Shown here in pieces: positions 23,822 through 33,207 of a stretch of 54,563 nt of DNA. How positions within the stretch are numbered: the stretch's first letter is position 1; every line of letters begins with the position of its first letter. Below the pieces are notes generated by a model that did no database searches, was not told the DNA's origin, and was given only the letters and a program-made list of their open reading frames with translations. Source of the stretch: Chromatiales bacterium (GTDB taxonomy: Bacteria > Pseudomonadota > Gammaproteobacteria > RBG-16-57-12); the NCBI GenBank assembly GCA_026989455.1, contig JALSJH010000093.1:1-54563 (forward strand), in the 5' to 3' direction. The translations under genes were made by a program, and so were the position numbers.

Positions 23822-25356
23822 CTTGGGCGGCCCCAGCCGCCACCCCCGGCACTTTCAACGCAGAGCCGATCACCGGGCTGAACCTCACCGTGTACTTTTC
23901 CTGCGATGAGTTGCCCATTTAGCCGATTTCTCCCCGCGATGCCAGCCAGGCCACCTTCTAGCCCCCAGGGCTGATGTTGCCTGCGCTCTGTTAACAGCGT
24001 AAACGAGGCTGGCTTCAAAAACTCAAACTCACGAACCAGCCCATCACCACCACGCTGCTGCCCCTCACCACCGGAGTCACGACGAATAGCATAGCGCCAA
24101 ACCCGCAGCGGGTAGTTCATCTCCAGCGCCTCAATGGGGGTATTCAATGTATTGGTCATATGGGTTTGCACCGCACTGAGCCCCTCATTTTGCAGACTGG
24201 CTCCCATTCCACCCCCCATGGTTTCATAATAATCCCAACTTCCTGCCGCTTCTCGACTACCCATAGCCAAATTATTCATGCTGCCATGACTAGCGGCAGG
24301 GATGCGTTGTGGAATAGCCTGTGCCAGTGCGCCCATCACCACATCAACAATCCGCGTGGAGGTTTCTACGTTACCGGCAGTGACCGCAGCAGGATAGCGC
24401 GCATTCAACAGCGAACCTGCGGGTGCCTGTAGTCGAATATGTCGAAAGCTTCCCGCACAAGCGGGGGTTTGTGCGGGCATCAAACAACGAAACACATAAT
24501 AGACACTGGCGGCGGCTACCGATAATGGCGCATTAATATTGCCCGCCACCTGTGCTGAGGTGCCACTAAAATCAACCGTGACCTGGCCATCATCAACCCT
24601 TACTGAGCAGTGAATAACAATATCCTTCTGCCCATGGCCATCATCATCCATTAAATCTGTAAATAGATATTTACCATCAGGAATCGCTCTCAGTGCCACG
24701 CGGGATAGTCGTGCTGCATACTCATTCAGCTCATCCAAGCCTGCCGCAAATTGCGCTTCTCCCAGCCGAGTAATCAGTGCACTCAGCCGCTCAACACCAC
24801 AACGATTGGCACTGATTTGTGCTAAAAAATCACCCCGTGCACGCTCCCCATTGTGCAGCTCACTCAATATTGAATGCATTATTTGATCATCAACCACACC
24901 CTGATGAAGCAAGCGGGTGGGCGGTATCACCACACCCTCTTGATCAAGATGTGTTGAGAGCGGCATCGATCCCGGTGCATCGGCACCAATATCGGCATGG
25001 TGGGCGCGGTTCACTACAAAACCTGACAACTGCTTATTAACAAATACCGGTGCAATCAGAGTGATATCCGGCAGGTGCGTTCCCCCGAGATAGGGGTCGT
25101 TAAGAATCACCATATCCCCCGCTTCCCACGCCTGCTTATTCACAATGTCGCGCATGGCGTAGGCCATGGAGCCGAGGTGTACCGGGATATGAGCCGCTTG
25201 CGCGCAAAGCTCTCCCTCTCGACTGAAGATAGCGCAAGAGTAATCCAGTCGCTCTTTGATGTTGGGCGAGAACGCTGAGCGGCGCAGTACCACCCCCATC
25301 TCATCACAAATGGCCTCGACACGACTGGAGAAAATATTGAGTTCTATTGCATTCAT
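23800..25356 (-). CDS. Hydantoinase B/oxoprolinase family protein, lone HyuB type
   Basis: The protein has 518 residues from the ATG at 25356. HyuB features are LRRSAFSPNIKERLDYSCAIF, HIPVHLGSMAYAM, GDMVILNDPYLGGTHLPDITL, NRAHHADIG and, near the end, GGGMGASLQNEGLSAVQTHMTNTLNTPIE. These proteins form the beta part of ATP-dependent N-methylhydantoinase, 5-oxoprolinase or acetone carboxylase-like complexes and normally pair with a HyuA gene. No HyuA homologue is in this window. The last residues, ETLIKS, are encoded within a MITE fragment, so the natural C-terminus may have been replaced. GGGGWGRP just before is typical of the family's end. Confidence 0.85.
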   Translation of the reverse strand: MNAIELNIFSSRVEAICDEMGVVLRRSAFSPNIKERLDYSCAIFSREGELCAQAAHIPVHLGSMAYAMRDIVNKQAWEAGDMVILNDPYLGGTHLPDITLIAPVFVNKQLSGFVVNRAHHADIGADAPGSMPLSTHLDQEGVVIPPTRLLHQGVVDDQIMHSILSELHNGERARGDFLAQISANRCGVERLSALITRLGEAQFAAGLDELNEYAARLSRVALRAIPDGKYLFTDLMDDDGHGQKDIVIHCSVRVDDGQVTVDFSGTSAQVAGNINAPLSVAAASVYYVFRCLMPAQTPACAGSFRHIRLQAPAGSLLNARYPAAVTAGNVETSTRIVDVVMGALAQAIPQRIPAASHGSMNNLAMGSREAAGSWDYYETMGGGMGASLQNEGLSAVQTHMTNTLNTPIEALEMNYPLRVWRYAIRRDSGGEGQQRGGDGLVREFEFLKPASFTLLTERRQHQPWGLEGGLAGIAGRNRLNGQLIAGKVHGEVQPGDRLCVESAGGGGWGRPRETLIKS

Positions 25357-25435
25357 ATCAGCGATTACAATCAATTGGGTATAAGATTACAGAAGATACT
25401 ACACTAGTAACCCCTTGAACCACAGGAGCATCACC

Positions 25436-26017
25436 ATGAGTTTTGAGCTTGCCCCCCTCCCCTATGCAATGGATGCCCTCGCGCCGCATATTTCGGCTGA
25501 GACGCTTGAATACCATTACGGAAAACACCACCAGGCCTATGTCACCAACCTGAACAATCTGCTCGAAGAGAGTGATTTTGAAGAGGCGACGCTCGAAGAG
25601 ATTATTCTTAATTCGAGTGGAGCACTTTTCAATAACGCGGCGCAAGTGTGGAACCACACTTTCTACTGGAACTGCTTGAGTCCTGAGGGCGGTGGTGAAC
25701 CTACGGGCCGCCTTGCCGAAGCGATTAAACAACAGTTTGGCTCATTTGAGGCTTTTAAGGCGCAATTCACCCAAGCCTGTATTACTAATTTTGGCTCTGG
25801 ATGGAGTTGGCTGGTAGAAAATAGTGAAGGTGAGCTGGAGATTGGCAGTACCGGTAATGCCGATAACCCAATGACCGACAAGAAAATTCCGTTACTAACC
25901 TGCGATGTGTGGGAGCACGCTTACTACATTGACTATCGCAATGCGCGCCCTCAATACGTTGAGGCGTTCTGGTCACTGGTTAATTGGGACTATGTCGCGG
26001 AAAACTTTGAGCCCTAA
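25436..26017 (+). CDS. sodB: Iron superoxide dismutase
   Basis: The protein has 193 residues from the ATG at 25436, behind AGGAG. The family's metal ligands are present: His27 in YHYGKHHQAYV, His74 in WNHTFYWNCL, and Asp and His in DVWEHAYYID. FELAPLPYAMDALAPHISAETL is typical of bacterial Fe-SOD. The glutamine-containing segment between the second and third ligands is less clear; FGSGWSWLV is present. It detoxifies superoxide in the cytoplasm as a dimer. It is probably monocistronic, with a terminator 164 bp downstream shared with phoU. Confidence 0.94.
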   Translation: MSFELAPLPYAMDALAPHISAETLEYHYGKHHQAYVTNLNNLLEESDFEEATLEEIILNSSGALFNNAAQVWNHTFYWNCLSPEGGGEPTGRLAEAIKQQFGSFEAFKAQFTQACITNFGSGWSWLVENSEGELEIGSTGNADNPMTDKKIPLLTCDVWEHAYYIDYRNARPQYVEAFWSLVNWDYVAENFEP

Positions 26018-26180
26018 AAGGTAACTACGCAGTGTATTCATCTTTTGCTTCAACTCTTCGTTATTTTCGTACTCAATCGGTCACCCGTTCCCTATAGGCT
26101 CCCTCTGTGTGTGAAAAGGCCTCGATTTGAAGAGAAGCATAAACACGTTGGATGGTTACAATAAACTATTCATAGTGAAC

Positions 26181-26214
26181 AAAAAAGGGACTCTGATGAG
26201 TCCCTTTTTTGTTT
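26181..26214. terminator. Bidirectional terminator between sodB and phoU
   Basis: AAAAAAGGGACTC and GAGTCCCTTTTTT (26181-26210) pair perfectly around a 4-base loop. A-run and T-run flank the stem, so it can end transcripts from both convergent genes. Confidence 0.9.
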
Positions 26215-26232
26215 TAGGAGAGTAAGGCTAGG

Positions 26233-26949
26233 CTATCGCTTACCCGCCTCCTCTTCCATCTGCTCTAGGCTAATATGACGAACATCACGCCCTTTCACCA
26301 GATAGATCACATATTCGCAGATGTTGCGTGAGTGGTCACCAATGCGTTCTAGGGCGCGGATGGTCCACATCAGATCCAGTGAGCGGCGAATCATGCGCGG
26401 ATCTTCCATCATATAAGTGATCAGTTGACGCATCAGGGATTCATACTCTCGATCCACCCTGACATCTTCGTGAGCCACTTTCAGCGCCGCTTCAACATCA
26501 GTGCGCGCAAATGCATCCAACGCATCATGCAGCATCTGGCGAACACGATTACCTAGGTGCTCGATCTCAATACCGTGCTCAGAGTTGTTCTCTCGCCCAG
26601 CCAACGCAGTGGTCATCTTAGCCACTTTTCCCGCCTCGTCACCAATGCGTTCAAGATCGGTAATTGTCTTGATAACTGAGACAATCAAACGAAGATCGCT
26701 GGCCGCAGGCTGGCGGCGCGCCAACACCTGGGTGCACTCTTCATCGATAGCCACTTCCAGTGCATTAACCTGGTAATCATCCTTAATGACCTGCTCAGCC
26801 AACTCAGCATCGCGGTCAATGTGAGCCTGTAGCGCATTATCCAGTTGCTGCTCAACCAAGCCACCCATGGCCAACACCTGATTACGAATATCTTCCAGCT
26901 CTTGATTATAGCGCTGGGAGATGTGGTGACCGATATCAATTGTATCCAT
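26233..26949 (-). CDS. phoU: Phosphate signalling protein PhoU
   Basis: The protein has 238 residues, the usual length, and is all-helical with two PhoU repeats. Conserved metal-binding stretches are KTITDLERIGDEAGKVAKM in repeat 1 and MWTIRALERIGDHSRNICEYVIY in repeat 2. PhoU links PstSCAB to PhoR, repressing the regulon when phosphate is plentiful. It is last in the pstC-pstA-pstB-phoU group, 35 bp after pstB. Confidence 0.96.
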   Translation of the reverse strand: MDTIDIGHHISQRYNQELEDIRNQVLAMGGLVEQQLDNALQAHIDRDAELAEQVIKDDYQVNALEVAIDEECTQVLARRQPAASDLRLIVSVIKTITDLERIGDEAGKVAKMTTALAGRENNSEHGIEIEHLGNRVRQMLHDALDAFARTDVEAALKVAHEDVRVDREYESLMRQLITYMMEDPRMIRRSLDLMWTIRALERIGDHSRNICEYVIYLVKGRDVRHISLEQMEEEAGKR

Positions 26950-26984
26950 TATATTGCTCCTCTCTACCAGGGTTATTAGGCTGA

Positions 26985-27821
26985 CTAACCATAACGCCCT
27001 GTAATATAATCTTCTGTCTGTTTTTTGCCTGGGTTTGTAAACAGGGTATCTGTATCCGCAAATTCGATCATGTCGCCCATATACATAAATGCAGTATAGT
27101 CAGAGACACGCGCCGCCTGCTGCATATTGTGTGTCACGATGACAATCGTGTAATCACTCTTCAACTCGTAGATCAACTCTTCAATTTTCAGTGTTGATAT
27201 CGGATCAAGTGCGGATGCCGGCTCATCCAGCAACAGCACCTCAGGCTCCACGGCAATGGCACGGGCAATCACCAAGCGCTGCTGCTGACCACCGGAGAGG
27301 CCTAGCGCCGAATCATTCAGACGATCTTTAACCTCTTCCCAAAGCGCAGAACCCTTTAGAGACTTCTCGACCGATTCATCCAAAATACGGCGATCCTTGA
27401 TGCCCTGTAGGCGCAAACCGTAGGCTACATTTTCGTAGATCGACTTTGGAAACGGATTGGGTTTCTGGAAAACCATCCCGATACGGCGACGCAGCTCCAC
27501 CGCACTAACCGATTTAGCATAGATATTATCACCATCCAGCAATATTTCCCCTTCAACACGCACACCATCCACCAGATCATTCATGCGGTTAAAACAGCGC
27601 AACAGTGTCGATTTACCACAACCACTGGGGCCGATAAAAGCGGTTACGCGCTTTTTGCTAATATGCATATCAATGCCATTCAGCGCCTGCTTATCACCAT
27701 AGAAGAGTTTCAGGTTCTTTACTTCAAGGCTGCACTCTTCATCTTCAGGTGGCTTTTGTTGAGCCTTGCGGCCCAGTGCGTCCATATTAACGCCGTGTGT
27801 CTTTACTTGAGAATCACTCAT
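26985..27821 (-). CDS. pstB: Phosphate ABC transporter ATP-binding protein
   Basis: The protein has 278 residues. Walker A is GPSGCGKST, the Q-loop region is [21 protein letters not shown], the ABC signature is LSGGQQQRL, Walker B is [13 protein letters not shown] and the switch is [17 protein letters not shown]. The QKPNPFP segment is specific to PstB. A 30-residue polar N-terminal extension precedes the ABC domain, as in many gammaproteobacterial PstB proteins. It powers phosphate import through PstC-PstA. It starts 12 bp after pstA. Confidence 0.97.
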   Translation of the reverse strand: MSDSQVKTHGVNMDALGRKAQQKPPEDEECSLEVKNLKLFYGDKQALNGIDMHISKKRVTAFIGPSGCGKSTLLRCFNRMNDLVDGVRVEGEILLDGDNIYAKSVSAVELRRRIGMVFQKPNPFPKSIYENVAYGLRLQGIKDRRILDESVEKSLKGSALWEEVKDRLNDSALGLSGGQQQRLVIARAIAVEPEVLLLDEPASALDPISTLKIEELIYELKSDYTIVIVTHNMQQAARVSDYTAFMYMGDMIEFADTDTLFTNPGKKQTEDYITGRYG

Positions 27822-27833
27822 AATGCTATCCCG

Positions 27834-29510
27834 TTAGCTCTCTAGGGCGCGGTATTTTTCGCGCAGATGATTACGTATTGCGATTGCAGCCAGGTTAAGG
27901 GCGATAATCACGAGAACAAGTAGCAACGCAGTGGCGTAAACCAACGGGCGTGCCGCTTCAACATTTGGGCTCTGGAAGCCCACATCATAGACGTGGAAAC
28001 CCAGATGCATAAATTTTCGATCCAGATGCAGGAAGGGCGCTTCGCCATCCAGTGGTAACGAGGGTGCCAGTTTTACCACACCGACCAACATCAAGGGAGC
28101 CACCTCACCCGCCGCACGGGCGACCGCCAAAATCAATCCTGTCATCAAGGCCGGGCTGGCCATGGGAATAACAATGCGCCACAAGGTTTCAGCCTTAGTT
28201 GCCCCCAGTGCCAGAGAACCTTCACGTACCGAACGAGGAATCCGCGACAGCCCCTCTTCCGTGGCCACGATAACCACCGGCAAGGTCAGTAGTGCCAAGG
28301 TGAGCGATGACCATAAAATACCCGGCGTACCAAAGGTAGGCGCAGGCAACGCCGCCTTAAAGAACAGCTGATCGATATTGCCCCCCAGAAAATAGACGAA
28401 GAAGCCGAGGCCAAATACCCCATAAACAATCGAAGGTACCCCTGCCAGATTATTGACCGAGATGCGAATCATCTGGGTAACCGGCCCCTGCTTAGCATAT
28501 TCACGCAGATAGACCGCTGCCACCACACCCAGTGGTGTCACAAAGACCGTCATAATCATCACCATCATCACGGTGCCGAAAATCGCTGGAAAAATACCCC
28601 CTTCGGTATTGGCCTCACGCGGATCAGCGGTGACAAACTCAACCACCTTGGCGACATAGTGAACCATTTTATCCAGCACGCCCATCTCATTAGGGAAGTA
28701 GGCACGCACCACCATGTGCAGCGAGATCTCTTTTTGATTCCCCTCAGAATCGCTCACCGTGATGCTGTCACGCTTGCTCAACTCATAGAGCTTATTCAGC
28801 TGCCCCATCAATATCTGATATTCGGCATCCAGCTCGTGCTTCGCCTCTTCAAGACGACCATAGGGTGCAGGATCAGTCACTTCATCCAGCTCTAGGGAGC
28901 GCTTAGCCAGGCGCAATTTTTCCATCCGGTAGTTCACCGAACCGATGGCACCCTTCTCAATGGTTTTAATTTGGTCATGCAGATCCAGCGCCCGCACCAT
29001 GCGTCTGTCCATCTCTTCCCGTGCGGCATCACCCTCGGCAACCACCTTGCCATGCTCCTTCACCTGATGAAGGTAGCCAAAAAAGTTACCCCATTCGTGG
29101 CGCTCCAGCACCATTAAATCTTCGGGATAGCTGATTTCACCGATGCTTGGCTCAATAATCCAGCGAAAATCCTGGCCATAGAAGTCACGGTTACCTACTT
29201 TAAACAGATAGCGTTTAACTAACTCATCATCGTTGGGCAAATAGAGCCCGCCTTCACGGAGTTGAACACTGGGCACCATCTCATGCTCATGAAACTCACC
29301 TACCTTGACGATTGAGGTATCCGCATCCAGATGATATTCAAACTGTGCAAGATTGGCCGGCCAAAAATAGCCAAGACCACGCAGTGCAATCAGTGATAAC
29401 ACACCAAACACCATCAATAGCGAGATACTCACTGCGCCAGCACTGGTCCACACCCAGGGTGCACCCGTACCAAACCATTTATTAAAACCACTCTTACCAG
29501 ACATCACCAT
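27834..29510 (-). CDS. pstA: Phosphate ABC transporter permease PstA (large form)
   Basis: The protein is 558 residues, about twice E. coli PstA. An N-terminal membrane helix is followed by a periplasmic region of about 240 residues with a probable coiled coil. The permease domain then carries the EAA loop VREGSLALGATKAETLWRIVIP and several helices. This enlarged form is common in marine and sulfur-oxidising gammaproteobacteria, as I recall. A start two codons downstream (ATG at 29504) fits GAGGG better. It forms the inner-membrane channel with PstC. pstC ends 44 bp upstream. Confidence 0.95.
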   Translation of the reverse strand: MVMSGKSGFNKWFGTGAPWVWTSAGAVSISLLMVFGVLSLIALRGLGYFWPANLAQFEYHLDADTSIVKVGEFHEHEMVPSVQLREGGLYLPNDDELVKRYLFKVGNRDFYGQDFRWIIEPSIGEISYPEDLMVLERHEWGNFFGYLHQVKEHGKVVAEGDAAREEMDRRMVRALDLHDQIKTIEKGAIGSVNYRMEKLRLAKRSLELDEVTDPAPYGRLEEAKHELDAEYQILMGQLNKLYELSKRDSITVSDSEGNQKEISLHMVVRAYFPNEMGVLDKMVHYVAKVVEFVTADPREANTEGGIFPAIFGTVMMVMIMTVFVTPLGVVAAVYLREYAKQGPVTQMIRISVNNLAGVPSIVYGVFGLGFFVYFLGGNIDQLFFKAALPAPTFGTPGILWSSLTLALLTLPVVIVATEEGLSRIPRSVREGSLALGATKAETLWRIVIPMASPALMTGLILAVARAAGEVAPLMLVGVVKLAPSLPLDGEAPFLHLDRKFMHLGFHVYDVGFQSPNVEAARPLVYATALLLVLVIIALNLAAIAIRNHLREKYRALES

Positions 29511-29554
29511 CCCTCATTTGGATTGGGGTGTAGCACTAATTCAATTCAGCCAGC

Positions 29555-31822
29555 TTACAATGAACTGTATTTCTTACGCAGACGCTGCCGCACAACTTCC
29601 GCTATCGTATTAAAGAAGAAGGTAAAGGCAAACAGCACCAGTGCGGCCAAAAATAGAATTCGATAATGGGTACTGGCCACTTCTGACTCAGGGACCTCCA
29701 CCGCGATATTTGCCGACAAGGTACGCAGCCCCTGGAAGATGCTCATATCCATTACTGGCGTATTACCGGTTGCCATCAATACAATCATGGTCTCACCGAC
29801 GGCACGACCAAAGCCGATCATCACCGCTGAGAAGATACCTGGGCTTGCAGTCAACAAAACAACGCCCCACATGGTTTGCCAAGGGGTCGCACCCAGGGCT
29901 AATGAGCCGTTACTCAAATGCCGTGGCACCCCAAACACCGCATCTTCAGCAATAGAGAAGATGGTGGGTATAACCGCAAAACCCATGGCAAGGCCAACCA
30001 CTAAGGCATTTCGCTGGTCAAAATCGATACCTAGCTCATTGGAGAGGTAGTGGCGCATATCGCCACCAAAAAAGGCGGTTTCAATACTGGGGCTAAAGCC
30101 GTATGAGATCCAGAGTGCGAGTACAATCACTGGCAGTAACAGAGCCGCCTCCCACCCTTCAGGAATGGCATCGCGCAACCGGCGGGGGGCAAGCTGCCAA
30201 GAGAACGCCGCCAAAATAATGGCCGAAGGAACCAGTATCAGCATAATAAAGATACCGGGCAGATGGCTCTCTATGAAGGGTGCCAGCCACAACCCAGCCA
30301 GAAAGCCGAGAATAACGGTGGGCAACGCCTCCATTATTTCAATACTCGGCTTAACAATATTGCGCATTTTAGGCGCCATAAAGTAAGCGGTGTAAATAGC
30401 ACCCAAAATAGCCAGCGGCATCGCCACCAACATCGCGTAAAAAGCGGCCTTCAAGGTACCAAAAGAGATGGGAACCAAGCTATATTTTGGCTCAAAGTCA
30501 CTACTGGAAGAGGAAGATTGCCAAGTGTACTCCGGCTCTTCATAGCTCTCATACCACACCTCACCCCATAAAGAGGACCAGGAGACCTCTGGATGTTCGT
30601 TGTGAATGCGCCAAAACTGCATCTTGCCATTTTGATCTTCAAACCACATGGCGTTAGCCCGTGGGCTAATGGCAATGGCATGGATTGCAGCATCGGCTAA
30701 TGGCTCCACCAGCAGCGTCCGATGCGCGGTGCTATGGTAAAGGCCAATATTGCCTTCGCGATCTGCGGCGACAAAACCTTTACGCCCAGACTCTATGGCA
30801 ATTTTATCGATCGGTTTATCTTGTGCATCAAAGCTCCGAATCAGCGTCAGCACCTTATTATTATGTTCATCGCGCACCGGAAACCACTGACTAATCTGTC
30901 CGTTAGAGTCCCCCACCATCAGTGAGATCCCCCCGGTGAGGAACATTGCAGTGGTGACGCGGGCACCCTGCTCAACAATACGCAAACGCTGCTCTAACTC
31001 AGGCTCTTCCTTATCTCGGATATTGAAAAAGCTAAGTTCGCCACGCCGATCAATAGCATAGATCTTATCTTGCTCTTGGCCCATCAACAGGTAGTCCAGG
31101 ATACTGGAGTCATAATTAAGCGTGAGGTTCTCCTGCTCTATATCGAACATCCCCTCATCCATCATCGACTCTTCTTTGATGAGATGGGTCATCAGCAAGC
31201 GGCCATCATTGGTCGCTGCGGTGATGGTTGCCTCCTCTTCACCATTCTGAAACGCGATATAGCTCAGAATGTCGCCATCATCATCAATGGTAATGGGCTC
31301 TTCACCAAAGGGGTAAGCAATTTGCGGGGTAATCTTACGCTGGTCATTTGGAAAGGTGACTTTGTATTGGTGTTTAACCACAACCGCCTGACCATTTGAG
31401 AGACCATAAACAACCAGGCCATGCTCAAGTGCTGCTGAAGCAAAGGAGCTGACGGTTGCTCCGGCAGGCAGTTCGATCTCTTCGCGATAGCGTAGTGAAC
31501 CATCGTCCAGATTATAAAACTCAGCAACCGCCGAACGGGTAAAGCGCACACCGATCTCAGACTGCTCTTCCATTGCCAGGTAGAGCGTTTCACTACTACC
31601 CGCACCCTCCACACTATAACTGGCCACATGGTCAATTTCTGCGGATTTGAAGAGCGGCACCACCACAAAGAACAGGTAAAAGAAGATCAGCGCAATCGCT
31701 AAAATGACACTGGTACCACCGATAGTAACGGCATACCTAGCCAGCACATCTTTCACCATGCGTATTTTGTTGTGGCGCAAGCGTGCTGCAGCCGTTTTAT
31801 TGGTATCTATCTTGGCAGTCAT
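29555..31822 (-). CDS. pstC: Phosphate ABC transporter permease PstC (large form)
   Basis: The protein has 755 residues. A first membrane helix (about 34-56) anchors a periplasmic domain of some 400 residues with WD-like repeats (ISLMVGDSNGQISQWFPV, KGFVAADREGNIGLYHS). The C-terminal permease domain carries the EAA loop HLSNGSLALGATPWQTMWGVVL. The long periplasmic part is absent from E. coli PstC and may contact PstS or sense phosphate. A Pho-box-like site lies 46 bp upstream of the start, so pstCAB-phoU can be transcribed independently of pstS. Confidence 0.95.
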   Translation of the reverse strand: MTAKIDTNKTAAARLRHNKIRMVKDVLARYAVTIGGTSVILAIALIFFYLFFVVVPLFKSAEIDHVASYSVEGAGSSETLYLAMEEQSEIGVRFTRSAVAEFYNLDDGSLRYREEIELPAGATVSSFASAALEHGLVVYGLSNGQAVVVKHQYKVTFPNDQRKITPQIAYPFGEEPITIDDDGDILSYIAFQNGEEEATITAATNDGRLLMTHLIKEESMMDEGMFDIEQENLTLNYDSSILDYLLMGQEQDKIYAIDRRGELSFFNIRDKEEPELEQRLRIVEQGARVTTAMFLTGGISLMVGDSNGQISQWFPVRDEHNNKVLTLIRSFDAQDKPIDKIAIESGRKGFVAADREGNIGLYHSTAHRTLLVEPLADAAIHAIAISPRANAMWFEDQNGKMQFWRIHNEHPEVSWSSLWGEVWYESYEEPEYTWQSSSSSSDFEPKYSLVPISFGTLKAAFYAMLVAMPLAILGAIYTAYFMAPKMRNIVKPSIEIMEALPTVILGFLAGLWLAPFIESHLPGIFIMLILVPSAIILAAFSWQLAPRRLRDAIPEGWEAALLLPVIVLALWISYGFSPSIETAFFGGDMRHYLSNELGIDFDQRNALVVGLAMGFAVIPTIFSIAEDAVFGVPRHLSNGSLALGATPWQTMWGVVLLTASPGIFSAVMIGFGRAVGETMIVLMATGNTPVMDMSIFQGLRTLSANIAVEVPESEVASTHYRILFLAALVLFAFTFFFNTIAEVVRQRLRKKYSSL

Positions 31823-31867
31823 AATACAGAGCCACTATTGTTGTGGAGGCAAATTTAGCGGCCAATT

Positions 31868-31885
31868 ATGACAGCAATGTGACAG
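31868..31885 (-). promoter_or_regulatory. Pho box upstream of pstC
   Basis: On the minus strand the site reads CTGTCACATTGCTGTCAT: two CTGTCA-type 7-mers with a 4-base spacer, very close to the PhoB consensus CTGTCATAAATCTGTCAC. A weaker third repeat lies 11 bp upstream. A TAAATT -10-like hexamer follows about 10 bp downstream on the minus strand. Confidence 0.85.
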
Positions 31886-31988
31886 CGATGTAAAAGCGAT
31901 ATCACAAGCTTTTCGCCATCCTTGTTTAACCGCATGAATTCACAGGATTAATAGGGTAATACCGAAGCTATTATTTCTTTTTTGTGAC

Positions 31989-32020
31989 AAAATAAAACCC
32001 GCAGAAGCGGGTTTTATTTT
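31989..32020 (-). terminator. Terminator after pstS
   Basis: AAAATAAAACCCGC (31989-32002) and its exact complement (32007-32020) enclose a 4-base loop. The minus-strand reading ends in a T-rich arm. It separates pstS from pstCAB-phoU and would lower read-through, matching the need for more PstS than permease. Confidence 0.87.
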
Positions 32021-32040
32021 GTCCACTGACCTGTGCAGCT

Positions 32041-33021
32041 CTAGTGAGAGATGCGCAACTTAGCCAGCTCTTTTTCAGCAATGGCAGCCGATACCGGTAC
32101 ATAACCATCCTTCACAACGACCCCTTGGCCCACTTTAGAAAGTACCAGCTTAAGGAACTCATACTCCATAGGTGGCAGCGCTCTGTTGGGATGTTTGTTT
32201 ACATAAACATACAGATAGCGTGACAGTGGATATTTACCTGAGCTTGCGGTCTCATTGGTTGCCGGAATATAAGGTTTGCCCGCCTTTTTAGCCAAGGGCA
32301 GCAATTTCACCCCGGCAGTCCTATAACCGATACCGGAATAACCAATGGCATTCAATGAAGCCGTCACTGACTGCACCACAGAAGCCGAACCCGGCTGCTC
32401 ATTCACCGTATTTTTGAAGTCACCCTTACACAGCCCTTTTTTCTTAAAATAGCCGTAAGTTCCTGAAACCGAGTTACGACCAAACAGCTGTATATCCCGA
32501 TCAGCCCAGCTACCGGTCAGTCCCAGATCACCCCATTTACGAACATCAGCATCCGCGCCGCACTTACGTGTGGAAGAGAAGATGGCATCAATCTGAGGAA
32601 TTGTTAACCCTTCCAGAGGGTTATCCTTGTGAACGTAGACAGCCAGCGCATCGATAGCCACACGAACAGCCGTTGGTTTATAGCCGTGTTTTTTCTCGAA
32701 AGACTCAATCTCCTTGCTCTTCATTTTGCGACTCATTGGCCCCATGCTGGCAGTACCTTCACTGAGCGCAGGTGGCGCAGTTGATGAACCCGCCGCCTGA
32801 ATCTGAATATTGACATTAGGATAAGCTCGCTTGAACTCCTCAGCCCAGAGTGTCATCAAATTTGCCAGCGTATCAGAGCCAACACTACTTAAGTTGCCTG
32901 ACACACCACTTGCACGTTCATAATCCGCTAACGCCGGATCTACTTCGGCAGCGGCAACCGCCACACCTGACATCAGGCCAAATGCAATACTGCCTGCAAC
33001 CAACTTCTTGAATATCTTCAT
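32041..33021 (-). CDS. pstS: Periplasmic phosphate-binding protein
   Basis: The protein has 326 residues from the ATG at 33021, behind GGGAG. The signal peptide [25 protein letters not shown] is clear. Ligand-binding features of PstS are [40 protein letters not shown] and [19 protein letters not shown]. The protein is of the shorter type common outside enterics. It delivers phosphate to PstC-PstA. It sits between phoR and pstC on the same strand, with its own Pho box upstream and terminator downstream. Confidence 0.95.
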   Translation of the reverse strand: MKIFKKLVAGSIAFGLMSGVAVAAAEVDPALADYERASGVSGNLSSVGSDTLANLMTLWAEEFKRAYPNVNIQIQAAGSSTAPPALSEGTASMGPMSRKMKSKEIESFEKKHGYKPTAVRVAIDALAVYVHKDNPLEGLTIPQIDAIFSSTRKCGADADVRKWGDLGLTGSWADRDIQLFGRNSVSGTYGYFKKKGLCKGDFKNTVNEQPGSASVVQSVTASLNAIGYSGIGYRTAGVKLLPLAKKAGKPYIPATNETASSGKYPLSRYLYVYVNKHPNRALPPMEYEFLKLVLSKVGQGVVVKDGYVPVSAAIAEKELAKLRISH

Positions 33022-33189
33022 CTCATCTCCCAACATTACAGTTTGAACGCATCAAAATTTGATCGACCCGATATCTTTAAATTATCGACGCATCCATTCG
33101 GCCAAAGATCTTGCGCTTATTATTCGCATACCAGTACAGCGACAATACAATATGATCGCTGGATTAGATAACAGTAGTATTAAATATTT

Positions 33190-33207
33190 ATGACACTTTT
33201 ATGACAC
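33190..33207 (-). promoter_or_regulatory. Pho box upstream of pstS, overlapping the phoR stop
   Basis: On the minus strand the site reads GTGTCATAAAAGTGTCAT: two TGTCAT repeats 11 bp apart, the PhoB-binding spacing. TAATACT follows about 7 bp downstream as a -10 candidate. The site includes the phoR TAA (33199-33201), so the pstS promoter is built into the end of phoR. The predicted pstS leader would be about 145 nt. Confidence 0.85.

Noticed and set aside
31823-32040. Small gene between pstS and pstC
   Set aside because: The interval holds the pstC Pho box, a leader and the pstS terminator; no frame of meaningful length is present.
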